DNA of 64,000 nucleotides. Origin: Takakia lepidozioides (Eukaryota > Streptophyta > Takakiopsida > Takakiales > Takakiaceae). The translations under genes and the position numbers were made by a program. The stretch is taken from positions 9,610,001-9,674,000 of the forward strand of contig CM060733.1 of the NCBI GenBank assembly GCA_030704615.1, in the 5' to 3' direction. The notes below the pieces were generated by a model, which saw only the letters and a program-made list of their open reading frames with translations, was not told where the DNA came from and did not search any database. Below are positions 32,057 to 43,596 of the stretch, in pieces (the stretch's first letter is position 1; the number at the start of each line of letters is the position of its first letter).

Positions 32057-34627
32057 GCAGTTCGAGAAGTCAGCAGCAAACAATGTTGCAATTTACAGTA
32101 TTGCCAATATTTCGACTGGAGAAAAACACTCGCTATCCGAACCGCTTATTGGGGATCCTCTTACAACGAATGGAGAGAGCTCGGTTTTGATGTGCCCAAA
32201 AGACTTCATCGAATCGACGGGGTTTCGACAAAAGCCTACATAACCATTGAGGCGTTGATGTGTGTGAGACAGCTTGGTGGACAATTCACGGAATCGGTCG
32301 GTCAACCTACATGGAATACAAAAAGCTAAGCAGAGAGGGTGTGGTTATATCGTTGCACGGGAATTCCGGCGTGAAACGGCCCCGTCCACAAACTTGTCAA
32401 GCTGAAGGAAACTTAATGTCCATTATAAACGGAAATTCCGATCTCATGCCTCATAAGACCCGCTGTATTGGAGATGGACGGAGAGATACTCTTCGAGTTC
32501 TGCCAAGGTCTGAACTGAACTGGAAAAACGTTCGTGAGGAGTGTAATGAGGTGAGTTCTTATTCTGTCTACCACTTTCCGAATTCTATAATTTTTCGGTC
32601 CTTCGCTGTTTTGCTTCCATGTAATGTTTCAAATCTCTCACTATTAAAGCTCGGACGATCGCACGAGGTTCATTTCCCCCTTTCTGTCTTGCAGGCGAAT
32701 AAAATATGTGGGTTGAAGCCTATCTCCCAGGCAGCCGTGAGCAGAATCAGATAACGGATTTTTCCCAATGTCGAGGTTAGAAAAAATGGTAGCACGTTTG
32801 CCAAATGCACAGATTGTGAGATGCTCAAAGATCTAATCAAGAAGTCGGTCAAACGTAGCGATGAGCAGGCCTCGCACAAGAAAGCACTTGATAAGCACCT
32901 CAGGCTTCAGGAGTCTTGTAGGAGATTCTATCACAGTTGGAGGAATGAGTCAGCCATGATGCCGTCCGAGTTCCTCTGCATCATTCATGACAAGATGGAT
33001 CATCGGAAAACAATTATTCCAAGGTTACAGACGACGAACAAGGTGGTCTCCGGCTTAGGTCAGCTTCTAATCTCGCTGACAGACATGGTCACCCACGGCC
33101 ACGGGGACGGAGCCTACGGACAGTACTCTCTGGACTTCTAGCCAGGAGACCCGAACTTCACGATTGGCTCTTTGGCAAGATGCCTCTGCCAACTAGAGAA
33201 GCCTTCTTGCCGCGAAAGTCGTAACATCTTTGACCACCCACCTCAAAATTCCTTTCTCGAATCTCTCATGAAGGGTAAATTGAGGTGTCTCGACGTCCTG
33301 AAACCTTCCGGCGATAAGGAGAAGAAGAAAAGAAAAGTCCCTCTTCCGCGAAGACTATATCTGCAGTTAAACAACTGCGTGAAGGAAAACAAAAACAGGT
33401 GGATGTTGGCTTTCTATCGCTCCTAACTGCGAGAGGAGTGTTTGAGGAGATTCAGATGGGATTTCTCATGGTTGGCCAGATATCGACGGATTCTTCAGTT
33501 ATTTATCAAAGAAACTGAAGCAAAACATCATCTACGTTCTCTCCGATCTTATGAGGTTTTTTATGATCTCTCAAGATCTGCAATTTGTTCCTCAAATCAT
33601 TCAAGAGGTGCCAGATTTCAAGGTGTATGTGGACGGTTGCATTCTCGATGGAAAAGAGGCTTTAGTTGGGCAAACATAAATGCATGTATTTCGATTCTAT
33701 GTAGATGAAGATGGGTGGCATGTCATGAAGTTAAAGAAGTTTGCTACTGATTCTAAGTGGCTCCCCAAAAAAAGCGCGGTGAAGATGTGGAAGTTGAATC
33801 CCGATGGATCTCCAAAGTTGCTTGTAGCAGTACAACCTAGGGCTGTAAAAAAAACACCAATTTGGGGTGTGAGAGATGACTCATCCGATAAACAGTCTTT
33901 TATCAAAACTGGAATTAAAAAATACAAGGAGTTCTGGAAGAAGAGGATGTTGCTTGACGATCATTATCGTGACATCATGATGCAGTATGATCAATACTGG
34001 GAAGCAATCCTTGCAGAACTTGATCTTCCCATTCTAGTTGAATCACGACATTCAATCGCGCTTAAAGAGGGTTTTTGGCCCTCAACCAAGTGGGCTGTCA
34101 ACCACCACAGAGGCGGAATCCATACACCTGCAGAGGATGATCTGTCAGAAAAAGATGAAGTCCTGAAGCCGTATTGTGGCCCTCGGTGTGATAGACCAAA
34201 GCATCCTCTAAATCCGTTCAAGGATATTGAGAACGGATTCTTCGTCTTGGTTCGACCAGTAGATACTGTGACGTTTCCAGTCTGGATGGGGAAAACAATA
34301 TTGGATGTGGTCCGCGACAGAGGATCCAAGAATTTTAAGAATGTTCACGTCGAATGGTGGAGACCCAAGAAATGAGGTAGCCCTTCCGATTTGGACAGGT
34401 ACAGAGATTGTTGGTCCAAAGTTTGGGAGTTCAATCCAGATGATCCCCCTCAGTGGATTCACATTAACTCTGTCGTTTGGACAATGCCCGCCAGAAAAAA
34501 CACGACACGTAATAGCTCTAAGAAAATTACCGCGGTGGAGACGGAGAAAGCACAAGCAAATCTGGATGAGACCAATCAACAGTCAGACAATGAAGACAAT
34601 GCAACCTCTGGTGGAGAACAAGGTTGA
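32057..34627 (+). pseudogene. Decayed DUF7869-like putative transposase gene
   Basis: Reading across several frameshifts, the sequence encodes in order: a Cys-rich start (SSKQCCNLQYCQYFDWRK), WWTIHGIGRSTYMEYKKLS, a GT-AG intron (32551-32694), AKCTDCEMLKDLIKKS, HDKMDHRKTIIPRL (a first acidic site resembling D.MD..K..IP), LYLQLNNCVKENKNRWMLAF (the family has LQ.DNC.ENKNR, so the second acidic residue is Asn here), FLMVGQ..DIDGFFSYLSKK (family motif GHTHEDID, damaged by a deletion), EVPDFKVYVDGCILDGKEAL, MHVFRFYVDEDGWHVM, and a C-terminal WWRP / WIHINSVVW region. From memory this order matches a DUF7869-type family, which I infer to be transposase-like. Stops at 33139 and 34373, frameshifts and altered key residues show it is dead. 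Confidence 0.6.
32651..32666. repeat. CGATCG palindrome inside the transposase-like pseudogene intron
   Basis: TCGGACGATCGCACGAGG lies about 35 bases upstream of the inferred 3' splice site (cttgcag, 32688-32694). It is a degenerate member of the palindrome family seen from 24.7 to 31.3 kb, with the same GAGGTTC continuation. Confidence 0.6.
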
Positions 34628-34899
34628 CAATGACATATTGTGGAGGTTCACTCCTCGGCATGTTTTCAAGAATAAAACTAATGTTTTACCTCCACTCTCC
34701 ATTTGTTTCTCTTCACGTGTTCAAATATTAATCTAACTTCTTTGCCAGCCACCAGTTTTTTTCCGGACCTCATCTCTGTAACGTTTCAGGAACCTCGAGT
34801 GATCATGCGGAGTTCCTAGTTTTTTCTGATGTCACTGCTTCCTTCTCTTTGCAGTTCCTCTCTCACATTACACCCATTTCTTTTGGTTCTCACCATAGT

Positions 34900-36130
34900 G
34901 TCTTCTCCTCAACAGATTCGCCCATGTCCTTCATTCTCGGTCCACATCGTCGTATTGTAAAATTTCCCAATCACAGATTGTATCTAATCTATGAAGAATG
35001 CGCATCAAACAATGGAGTTACGTTAAGGGCTTAGGGTTTAGGGTTTAGAGAACTATAAATGGACAAACAATTATGGAATGTGAGTCTTTACATGGAGGTC
35101 GTACAACAATTCAGGAAATATCCCCTCCACTTCGACCACACCCAAAACTGGAAGCAATAAATTAAATAGGCATCAGACATTGGAATTAGGTTTTAGGGTA
35201 CGGAGTTGAGTAGTGTAATAAACATACTACTCAGTATGAATGGACCAAAATTTTTGGGAAAGTGTACAAGTGACTTGTCACCTAAGAAATTAGACTTGAA
35301 TGAAATATCCGAAGGGCCATTCTATTATGCCCAACCTTGTAACCCTTGAAGAATGTGCATCAAACATTCGAATTAGGTTTAGGGTATATGGTTTAAGGTG
35401 AGGACAATGTAAGGACTGAAGGTCCTAGAAGTATTGTCTTTAGAAGGTCCTAATAAGATAAACAGACCCGAGATAAATTGACCTGAGATGACACGGAATA
35501 ACGGGTGGCAAAGCGAGGTTCGAGAATGATTAGTAACGAAGAAAATTGAGAAGAATCTTAAGATAATCTGAAAAGGCAATGAAGGAAATGTAACTCTGTA
35601 CTTGGAGCCAGACTTACAGAAAGCTACTGACGAGTAATGAGAGAAGATTCACAAGATTCAGAAGCAGTAAACCGCGAGAAAGCCTGTCCATTGAAGCAAC
35701 AACTTTCACAAATTGCATCGCGGTTTATACTCAGGACGTTTTTTAGACCAATCTAAACCCTAAATCATAGGTGACAAATCATCTGTACCCTTCCCAATAT
35801 TTTCTTTTCCATTCATACCGAATACTATGGTTAGTACCCTCGCAAACTCTATACCCTAAAACCTAATTTCAATGTTTGATGCTTATTTAATTTATTACTT
35901 CCAATTTTGGGTACGGTCGAAGTGGTGGGGATAATATTTCATGAATTGTTCTACGTATGGATAAAGACTCAAACTCCATAATTGTTTGTCCATTTACAGT
36001 TTTCTAAAACCCTAAACCCTAAACCAAACTCCACAGTTTGATTCACATTCATCATAGAAATTTGGATACAATCTGTGGTTGGGATATTTCATTAACAAAT
36101 TTTCATAGGTGCCAAGTCATCTGTACACTT
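34900..36130. mobile_element. Fold-back-like element with long inverted arms containing TTTAGGG motifs
   Basis: The left arm (about 34945-35300) and right arm (about 35760-36125) are inverted copies. Matching blocks include CCCAATCACAGATTGTAT (34967-34984) with its complement near 36070; AATGGACAAACAATTATGGA (35058) with its complement at 35973-35992; TTACTTCCAATTTTGGGT (35899) with its complement near 35145; and GTCACCTA near 35277 and 35770. Each arm carries GGGTTTAGGGTTTAG. There is no coding sequence between the arms. Identity looks like 75-85 percent by eye, so the element is old. Confidence 0.7.
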
Positions 36131-36604
36131 GAAAACTTGCAATACATTGGTTTATGGTACTACTATACTGTAAGCATGGTGTGGACGTTTACTTTTCATT
36201 TGTATATTATCTTCTTGAATCATCTGTTTATGTCATACATCTATCAATTTATTAATAACTTCATTCAATCGATTTTATCTTTATAATTTTCTGATGCAAA
36301 GTACGTCATTCGACTTACCATTCGATGTTACATGAATGGGATTGTGCAACTTTACAAGTTAAATTACTCAATATTCCACGATATTATTATTAATACCTGA
36401 ATTTAATTTTAATTATGTTCTATATTAAGTTTGGTCCGGATTTAAGCCAAAAGTCCGGAATTACTTAAAGTAGGGTTTCATCTTCCAGCCCTGCATTTGC
36501 CACTTCAATGGACATGCTCTTCCCAAGCTTGAGATTGAAACCCCAATGCGGTTATAAGTACGACCGGGCGTGATCAGTAATCGCTCCTCCAGATTTTCAC
36601 GGGC

Positions 36605-36886
36605 CGCTAGGTGGAAGCACATCATGTTTGTGTGCATTTGCAATGCTTGTGCAAGCCTGGCAGCCAGCCTGGAGAAGGGCAAAGAGGTGCATGGGGATAT
36701 CATCAAAGCTGGAATTGTACCAAATGTGAATCTGAACACTGCCCTGGCAGCTCTGGAAAAGGGGAAAGAGGTCCATGGCGGCATCTTCAGAGCTGGAATT
36801 GTACCAAATGTCAGTCTGAACCATACTCCGGTGGACATGTATGCTATATGTGGGTGCATCGAGCCTGGACGAGGGCAAAGAGGTGC
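36605..36886 (+). pseudogene. PPR fragment with an internal unit deletion, fused to a retrotransposon
   Basis: It encodes HIMFVCICNACASLAA, EKGKEVHGDIIKAGIVPNVN, then jumps from NTAL directly to AALEKGKEVHG of a later unit, so about one triplet has been lost. It ends in MYAICGCIEPGRGQRG. At 36880-36886 the bases GAGGTGC can belong either to a PPR GKEVH codon run or to the reverse-strand retrotransposon reverse transcriptase, so the joint lies in a short microhomology. Confidence 0.75.
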
Positions 36887-39247
36887 TCTTCCTTTGTTTT
36901 CGAGTACACCAAGATGTCGTCGATCTACACGATCACAAAGTCGTCCAACCACTCCTAGAAAAGGTTGTTCATTAGCGTGCTAAAGGTCGCGGGTGCGTTG
37001 GTGAGCCCAAAAGGCATCACCAAGAACTCATATGAACCATATTTTGTTCTGCACGCGGTCTTCTCCTCATCTCCTTCCGCCACTTGGATTTGATGGTAGC
37101 CGGAGCGCAAATCGATCCGGCTTAAATACTTCGCTTCTGCCAATCGATCGCAGAAGGGTACCGGTTTTTTATAGTCACCTTATTCACAGCCCTATAATCG
37201 ACACACATCCGCAGCGTCCCATCCTTCTTGTCTGCGAATAGCACCGGGGCTCCGTAAGGTGACTTACTCGGCCGGATGTACCCCTTTGACATTAGATCCT
37301 TGAGCTGAGTCTTCAGCTCGACCAACTCTTTATGGCTCAACCGGTAGGGCGCCTTGGCACGCGGTTCCGATCCCGGTATCACCTCAATCTTGTGGTCAAC
37401 TCCTCTTCGCGGTGGCAAGCCGCTTGGTAAAGCCTCCGGCATCACATCCTAGTATTTCTCCAAAATCCCCTTGATCCAATCTAGGCTCGGCTCCCTATCG
37501 TCTTCTCCCTTCACTTGTCTTACGTAAAGCAAAAATTGTGGTTCGTGTGGCTCCTCCACGACCCACTCCTTTGTTGATAGCAGGTTTATTCGCCCTCCCA
37601 CTGGGTTCAAGGGCATTTCCGAAACTCGTAAAACTTCACCGCCATTCCCACACGGTAGCGTGACTACTCTCTTGCGGCCATCTATGATCGCTCCGGATTT
37701 GCTCAAAAAGGCCATCCCCAAAATGAGATCCACTCCATCGATCTCGCAAATGGTGAAGTTCTCACGTCCTTCCCAACTCCCGAGCTGAAGATGAACATTG
37801 AACGCCAACCTCGTCGCCAATTGTGGTTCTCCTTTGGCAGAGGCCCCCACGTCATTTGTCGGGAGCCCCAGCTTTTGTGCCGTTGCCGGTGTCATAAAGG
37901 AGTGCGACGCTCTTGTGTCCACCAACAACGACACGTTAGTTCCAGAAATCATCCCACTAACGAACATTAAGTGACTCCCTTTACGCAAGGGGCCAGTCTC
38001 CTGATACAACTCATAAGAGTAGTTACCTACCTTGCAAGTCTTGGCAACCACCGCTTCCACCCAGCGGCTGATGGAATCTTCGGACAGCTCCGTGGTTGCC
38101 CGAGTCATGTTAATTGTCGGGGTTTCGGCGCACTTCTTGGCCATGTGCCCGGGCTCCCCGCAATTAAAGCATACTCCATCGAAGGTCACCTTCTGTCCGC
38201 CATAAGCCGTCGCACCTGATTTTCCTTTCGGAGCACCGGGTGTCGCTTTGACGTGTGAAGGCCCTCCCCTTTGATTTCCATGTGCCATTGTCACCGCGTG
38301 GCCTATCCCACTTCTTTTCCGGTCGGAAGGAATCATCCTCCCGCCTAGTCTTCTTGTGGTTCAGCTCCGTACGACCTTGTCTTTCACCCCTAGGGACATC
38401 TGAGAAACATTCAGCCCTTTCAATTGCCTCGTTCAAAGTCTTAGGTGGCTTCTCCTCCAACTTGCATCTGGCCCATGGGGCCAGTCCCTCCACAAAGTTG
38501 AAGACCATTTCTAGTTCCGCCATATCTGCGACTTCAAACAACAGCACATTGAAAGCCTGAACATATCCCCGAATGTCATCTGTTTGCTTCAAGTTCCTCA
38601 TCTTGTCCCGGGCGAGCCAGGACGCATTGAGGGGAACAAACTGTCTTTTCATAAGTTCCTTGAACCCACTCCAGCTCAAGGTTTCCGGGTTTGGACCTCG
38701 GTCATGAAGGCGTTTCTGCCACCATTGTTGAGCATAGCCCCTCAAATAGGTGGGAGCCACTTCCACCCGATCCTCGTCACTCAACTTGGCCGCCCGGAAG
38801 TGCTGCTCCAGCTCCAAGAGCAAGGTGTTGAGTGCCTTCCAATTTCGGACGCCCTCGAAGGTGCCGGGTTCCTTAGGCTTCACCTTAAACTTTGCCTTAG
38901 TGGAAGTGGCATTAGCCGCCTTCAACACGTCTTTCAACGTCCCGCCAAACTGCGCCAACAACCCTTCCCAAAAGGCTGCTGGCATGGGAGGCATCTGTTG
39001 GTCTGTCGGAGCCCTCAGGAATTCCTCGGGCTCCGACTCCTCAGATTCCTCCCGTTTTTTAGCGGCCTCACTTTCAAAAGCATGCATCGCTTCCTCAAAT
39101 GGCCGCTTCGGTGACACGTCGCTCCCATCGGGCTCACCAGGATCATCATCTTTCGGGCCGTTCCGCTTTCGCTTTGGCTTGCTCGACCCCATGATGAGAC
39201 CGATCTTAAGGATGATCACAAACTGAACTCTAAGCTCAGATACCAAG
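36880..39247 (-). mobile_element. Chromovirus 5' half: PBS, gag, protease, N-terminal reverse transcriptase (decayed)
   Basis: Read on the reverse strand. A primer-binding site resembling initiator-tRNA-Met (TGGTATCTGAGC) follows the LTR at about 39246-39235. Gag starts at about 39193 (MGSSKPKRKRNG) and holds a Retrotrans_gag domain (LRGYAQQWWQKRL, FVEGLAPWARCKLE). After a frameshift come the CCHC zinc knuckle (CFNCGEPGHMAKKC) and protease (SLLVDTRASHSFM, where the usual DSGA/DTGA glycine is Arg). The reverse transcriptase follows with [20 protein letters not shown], a frameshift, [15 protein letters not shown] and [15 protein letters not shown]. The YIDD catalytic box has its Tyr codon replaced by TAG. 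It is cut off at 36880, where PPR sequence begins. Confidence 0.85.
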
Positions 39248-39966
39248 TGTCGCGCACCTCGCTCCAGTAAGCCTCCCTTCAAGTCATAGTTACTCGCTTT
39301 GATACCGCGCCTACTCCCAAACTGGCCGCCGGGCAACTCGGAGCTTTGGCTGCTCACCGGACATAACGTCCCTCTTTACTCCTCCACAAGACTCTCTCTC
39401 AATTTGGGCCTAGTGGAAATTCCTTTTGGATGTTGGCAGTCCGGAACAGCTCCCCACACCTTGGTCGCTTTCCGGCTCGCACGCTTACTCACTAGTTTTT
39501 GGTCACCAACGGGCTTGCAAGCACCGTCTCGGGGTTACTACTCCCTCTATATACTTCTGTGACTGTCCGCGGGGGTTTCACAAACAACCATGCCATTTTA
39601 TGGCGAACCACCACGAAAACCCTCGATTCCCGGTGATGAGTCGCGGTGAGTCTTCGCCCACCCACCACGGCCCCATTGGACCGTGATGAGTCCCAAGACT
39701 CCCCACGACTCCCACCACAAGGTCTCCGCCCCCATGGTGAGTCCTATGCCACCCCCACTAAGTTAAACTACCACCACCCCTCGTGGAACCACCCCCACCG
39801 CAACCCGGTGTGCGGGGCTCCACCTAGTGAGTGCCACCGCCTCCTTGAGTGCCTTGGGCACTCAAGGGTGCTTCAGCCCCCGTATCTATTGTTGCCACTG
39901 CCCCCACCACAGGGGCAGCCCCTCTTGTGTTCCGACCCCCTGCCCTCAAGGCGAAGGGCCGCGACA
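39248..39966 (-). mobile_element. Chromovirus LTR (5' LTR of the reverse-strand half)
   Basis: About 719 bp. On the reverse strand it begins TGTCGCGGCC at 39966 and ends GGTGCGCGACA at 39248, the same termini as the LTRs at 41164 and 43597. The outer end abuts, without any spacer, the forward-strand C-terminal reverse-transcriptase coding region. No matching 5-bp duplication is visible on the two sides. Confidence 0.9.
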
Positions 39967-42900
39967 ACTCGCCTCCTATTACCAAAAGTATGTGAGAAAT
40001 TTCGCCAAGATCGCGGTTCCGCTGTCAGACCTTCTGTGTAAGTCCAAAGTATGGGTGTGGAACACCTTTTATGGCCAAGCTTTTGTCGAGTTGAAGCAGC
40101 GGATGGTGGAAGCTCTAGTCCTGAAAATCCCAGAGTTCGACCGTCCATTTGAGATTTATACAGATGTGTCGGACTTCGCAATTGGGGGTGTGTTCATGCA
40201 AGATGGACGTCCAGTGGCTTACGAAAGTAAGAAACTGAATAAAGTGGAACGACGATGGTCTACGCACGAGAAAGAACTGAAGGCGGTGGTGCATTGCCTT
40301 GAGCTTTGGCGCCACTATGTTGGTTCCAACTCGGTGAAGGTGTTCACGGACAATGTCACGGTGAAGTATTTTGCAGCCTAAAGTTGTCCCTAAAACAACT
40401 TAGGTGGCAAGACACTTTGGCAGTGTTCAACGTGGATATCCAGTACAAACCGGGACGGGACAATATGGTGGCCGATGCTTTAAGTAGAAAGTAGCAGCTC
40501 ATGTTGGTATACAGGGGCGAGACGGCGCTCCAAAGGAAGATCACTGGAAGGATGAGATGACAAAGTCCGTGATGTGAGACTTGAGGATGGGGGTTAAATT
40601 GCAGTTCCACTTGCACAATGGACTGCTCCGGTACAAGCAAAAGTGTCTTTACGTGCCGAAAGGAGGGATCAGAAATAGTCTCTTTACATAATGCCATGAT
40701 GGCCCGCTTGCGGGCCACGGCGGAGCCAAGCGCACCGCGTCACTCTTGAAGAAAGAGTATTTCTGGCCCAAACTGAGGGAGGAAGCCGAGGAGTATGTTA
40801 AGACATGCACCACATGCCAACAAAACCGGAGCAAGTACAAAAAGTAAACGGGGCTGTTACAACCCTTGCCGATTCCAAAGGGGTCTTGGAAAAGTGTCTC
40901 GATGGATTTCATGACTGCTATGCCGCTGTCAAAAGGATTCGATGCAATCATGGTGGTGGTGGATAGGTTCAGTAAAATGGGCCATTTCATTCCCACCAAG
41001 GAGACGGTAACGACGCAGGAGACGGGGCGACTTTACTTCGCCCACGTCTTCAAGCATCATGGACTACCGAAAGATATTGTTTCGGACCGCAATCCAAAGT
41101 TCACAAGTAAATTTTGGAGGGCACTTTGGAAGAAAATGGGGACGAGACTCAAGATGAGCACCGTGTCGCGGCCCTTTGCCTTGAGGGCAGGGGGTCGGGA
41201 CGCAGAGGGGCTGCCCCTGTGGTGGGGGCAGTGGCAGCAATAGATACGGGGGGCTGAAGCACCCTGAGTGCCAAGGCACTCAAGGAGGCGGAGGCGCTCA
41301 CTAGGTGGAGCCTTGCACACCGGGTTGTGGTGGGGGTGGCTCCACAAGGGGTGGTGGTAGCTTAGTGGGACTTAGTAGGGGTGGCATAGGACTCACCATG
41401 GGGCGGAGACCTTGTGGTGGGAGTTGTGGGGAGTCTTGGGACTCACCACGGTCCAATGGGGCAGTGGTGGGTGGGCCAAGACTCACCGCGACTCATCACC
41501 GGGAATCGAGGGTCTTCGTGGTGGTTCGCCATAAAATGGCATGGTTGTTTGTGAAACCCCCGCGGATAGTCACAAAAGTATATATAGGGAGTAGTAACCC
41601 CGAGAACGGTGCAAGCCCATTGGTGACCAAAAACTAGTGAGGAAGCGAGCCGAAAAGCGACCAAGAAGTGGGGAGCTATTCTGGACTGCCAACTACCAAG
41701 GGAATTTCCACTAGGCCCAAATTGGTGGAGGGTCTGTTGGGGGAGCGAAGGGGGACCGTTATGTCCCGGTGAGCAGCCAAAGCTCCGATTTGGCCCGGCG
41801 GCCATGTTGGGAGTTAGGCGTACGCATCAAAGCAAGTAACTATGAGTTGGAGGGGAGCTTACCGAAGTGAGGTGCGCGACACACCGCCTTCCGACCTACG
41901 ACGGACGGCCAAACGGAAAGAGTGAATTCCGCGGTGAAGCAGATCTTGCGGAATTATGTGTCGGCAGACCAATCAGACTGGGTGAAGCACTTGGATGCGG
42001 CAGAGTTGTGTTATAATAACACAAAACACTCCGCAACGGGAGTTTCCCCTTTCGTATTGGTCTATGGAAAAGCACCTCTAGTGCCGACAAGTTGGGCCGC
42101 CCATGACATTGAGGAACCGGCAGTAGCAGCGATGCTGGAAGAACGCGAGCGTTTGTTGAAGTTCACAAAGTACAACATTGCCAAAGCTAGGAAACGGTAT
42201 GAACGGCAGGCGAATCGGAAGCAGAGGGAAGTTAAGTTTGAGGCAGGCACGGAGGTCTGGTTGAACATCAAGAATTGTTTACTACCTCCGGAAGTGAGTC
42301 CGAAGATCGTACCTCCGTATGCGGGGCCCTTTCGCATCTGGAAGGTTATAAATGAGGATGTGTATGAATTGGAGCTACCGGCGAACAGCAAGGTGCATCC
42401 GGTATTCCACGTCTCCATTTTGAAGCCTTACTTCAAGATGAAGCACGTCCGAATCGGCATCAAGTGTTGCGTTCGCCACCTGTGCTGTTGGATCATGAAA
42501 ATGAACATGAGTACGAAGTGGAGGTAGTGCTTAAGTCGAGGAGGTTCAAGAATCGAGAAACGGAGTATCTCGTGAAATGGAAGGGCTATCTTCAAGTGGA
42601 GGCAACTTGGGTGCGTGCCTCAGAAATGAGAAACGCATTCGAGGTGGTTGCAGCTTTCGAAGAGCGACCTCAAAAACGGAAGAAGCGTTGATGGGGATAT
42701 CAACCTTGGATCGTGGGCGAGGAAATGCATGCTCAGTTCGGCTTAGCTAGCTCAGGAATCCGATTGCAAAATTTTGTGTTGCACAAATTTTGTTTATAAA
42801 TGAAATGGTTTCCAAATGTTGTGCTTGCTAATTTGTTTGGAATGGTGATGCATGGTATGGTTGGCTAATGTGTAGAATGCATGCTAGCTTACAAAAGTGG

Positions 42901-43596
42901 GAGAGGTAAATTGGATAAATCGTGTATTTGCGCAGTGCCGAAATTGGGTGACTCCCATCCAAGGGGCAAGGAAACTTACGCCTTCTTTGAGAGTTCACGT
43001 GCTAGTGCGCACCTGGCGCGTGTGCGTACTATAACTGCGCTACCGAGGGGGTTGTCTTGTAGTGCGGACTAACGCGGAAGCTACGTACTTCCGTTCACGT
43101 ACTATAATCGTGTAACCTCGGGACGAAGTCGTAGTGTGGCTTCGGCGTGTTCCCGTACCTCAGGGCAGCATTCCAAGGCGGATCCAATTGTAGCATTTGG
43201 GATGCACGGTTGGTTCAAGGTTATCTTCCTAGTAAAAAAAGGTTCAAGGTGAACCCTTGCTCAAGGTGATGCCAAAAAGCGGCATCATGAGCGATCGCAA
43301 GCAATGTTGTTGCAGTAAGGCGATTCGATCCTCGGGGAAGATCGTTCCTTGGCCTTGAAGTGGGCCAAGAAGAGTGCACTGGGTGGAGCTTGAGAGGCTC
43401 CACCTTTGGCCGGGACTTGGAGGAAGTCGGCCCAACTAGCTAGTGGAGAGTAGAGTCAAGTGGGGGTTGGTTCTTTGCCATGGGACGGCATGGTATGGAA
43501 ACAAACTCCTTGATGTGGGACGCCACAACTTGGATGTTAGTTTCTACAAAATGGATAAGTCGATGATGACATCGACTCCCTGTTGGTAGGGGTGTG
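39967..43596 (+). mobile_element. Chromovirus 3' half: C-terminal RT, RNase H, integrase, chromodomain (decayed)
   Basis: It begins abruptly in the reverse-transcriptase thumb (LASYYQKYVRNFAKIAVPLS). RNase H follows with TDVSDFAIGG, HEKELKAVV and VFTDN, then a frameshift and a stop at 40492. The integrase has a degenerate zinc-finger region near 40700-40850, catalytic SMDFMTAMP and VSDRNPKFTS, and, beyond an inserted solo LTR, DGQTERVNSAVKQIL with the expected Glu. Its C-terminal GPFRIWKVINEDVYELE region and VHPVFHVSILKPYF follow. A chromodomain (EVEVVLKSRRF, EYLVKWKGYLQVEATWV) ends at 42688, placing the element among Ty3/gypsy chromoviruses. The remaining 900 bp to 43596 are non-coding, with a G-rich polypurine-like tract (GTTGGTAGGGGTG) just before the LTR. 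Confidence 0.88.
41164..41881 (+). mobile_element. Solo LTR with 5-bp target duplication CACCG
   Basis: 718 bp from TGTCGCGGCC to GTGCGCGACA, flanked on both sides by CACCG (41159-41163 and 41882-41886). It sits inside the integrase coding region of the surrounding element. The integrase frame is continuous on the two sides of the insertion, so it arrived in an element whose integrase was locally still open. Loss of the internal part by LTR-LTR recombination left this single LTR. Confidence 0.93.

Noticed and set aside
24757-32666. GCGATCGC is the cyanobacterial HIP1 octamer, which could suggest a cyanobacterial or plastid-derived segment.
   Set aside because: The repeats here are longer palindromes (CGCGCGATCGCGCG) in AT-rich, intron-containing eukaryotic sequence. 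Single GCGATCGC octamers also occur elsewhere in the window (about 43290 and 63810), and no cyanobacterial genes are nearby.
35030-35052. Chromosome end or telomere.
   Set aside because: Only two or three TTTAGGG units occur on each inverted arm, embedded in other sequence on both sides.
38255-39226. Forward-strand open frames of 100-176 codons over the gag region.
   Set aside because: They are antisense to a clear Retrotrans_gag coding region and lack any motif.
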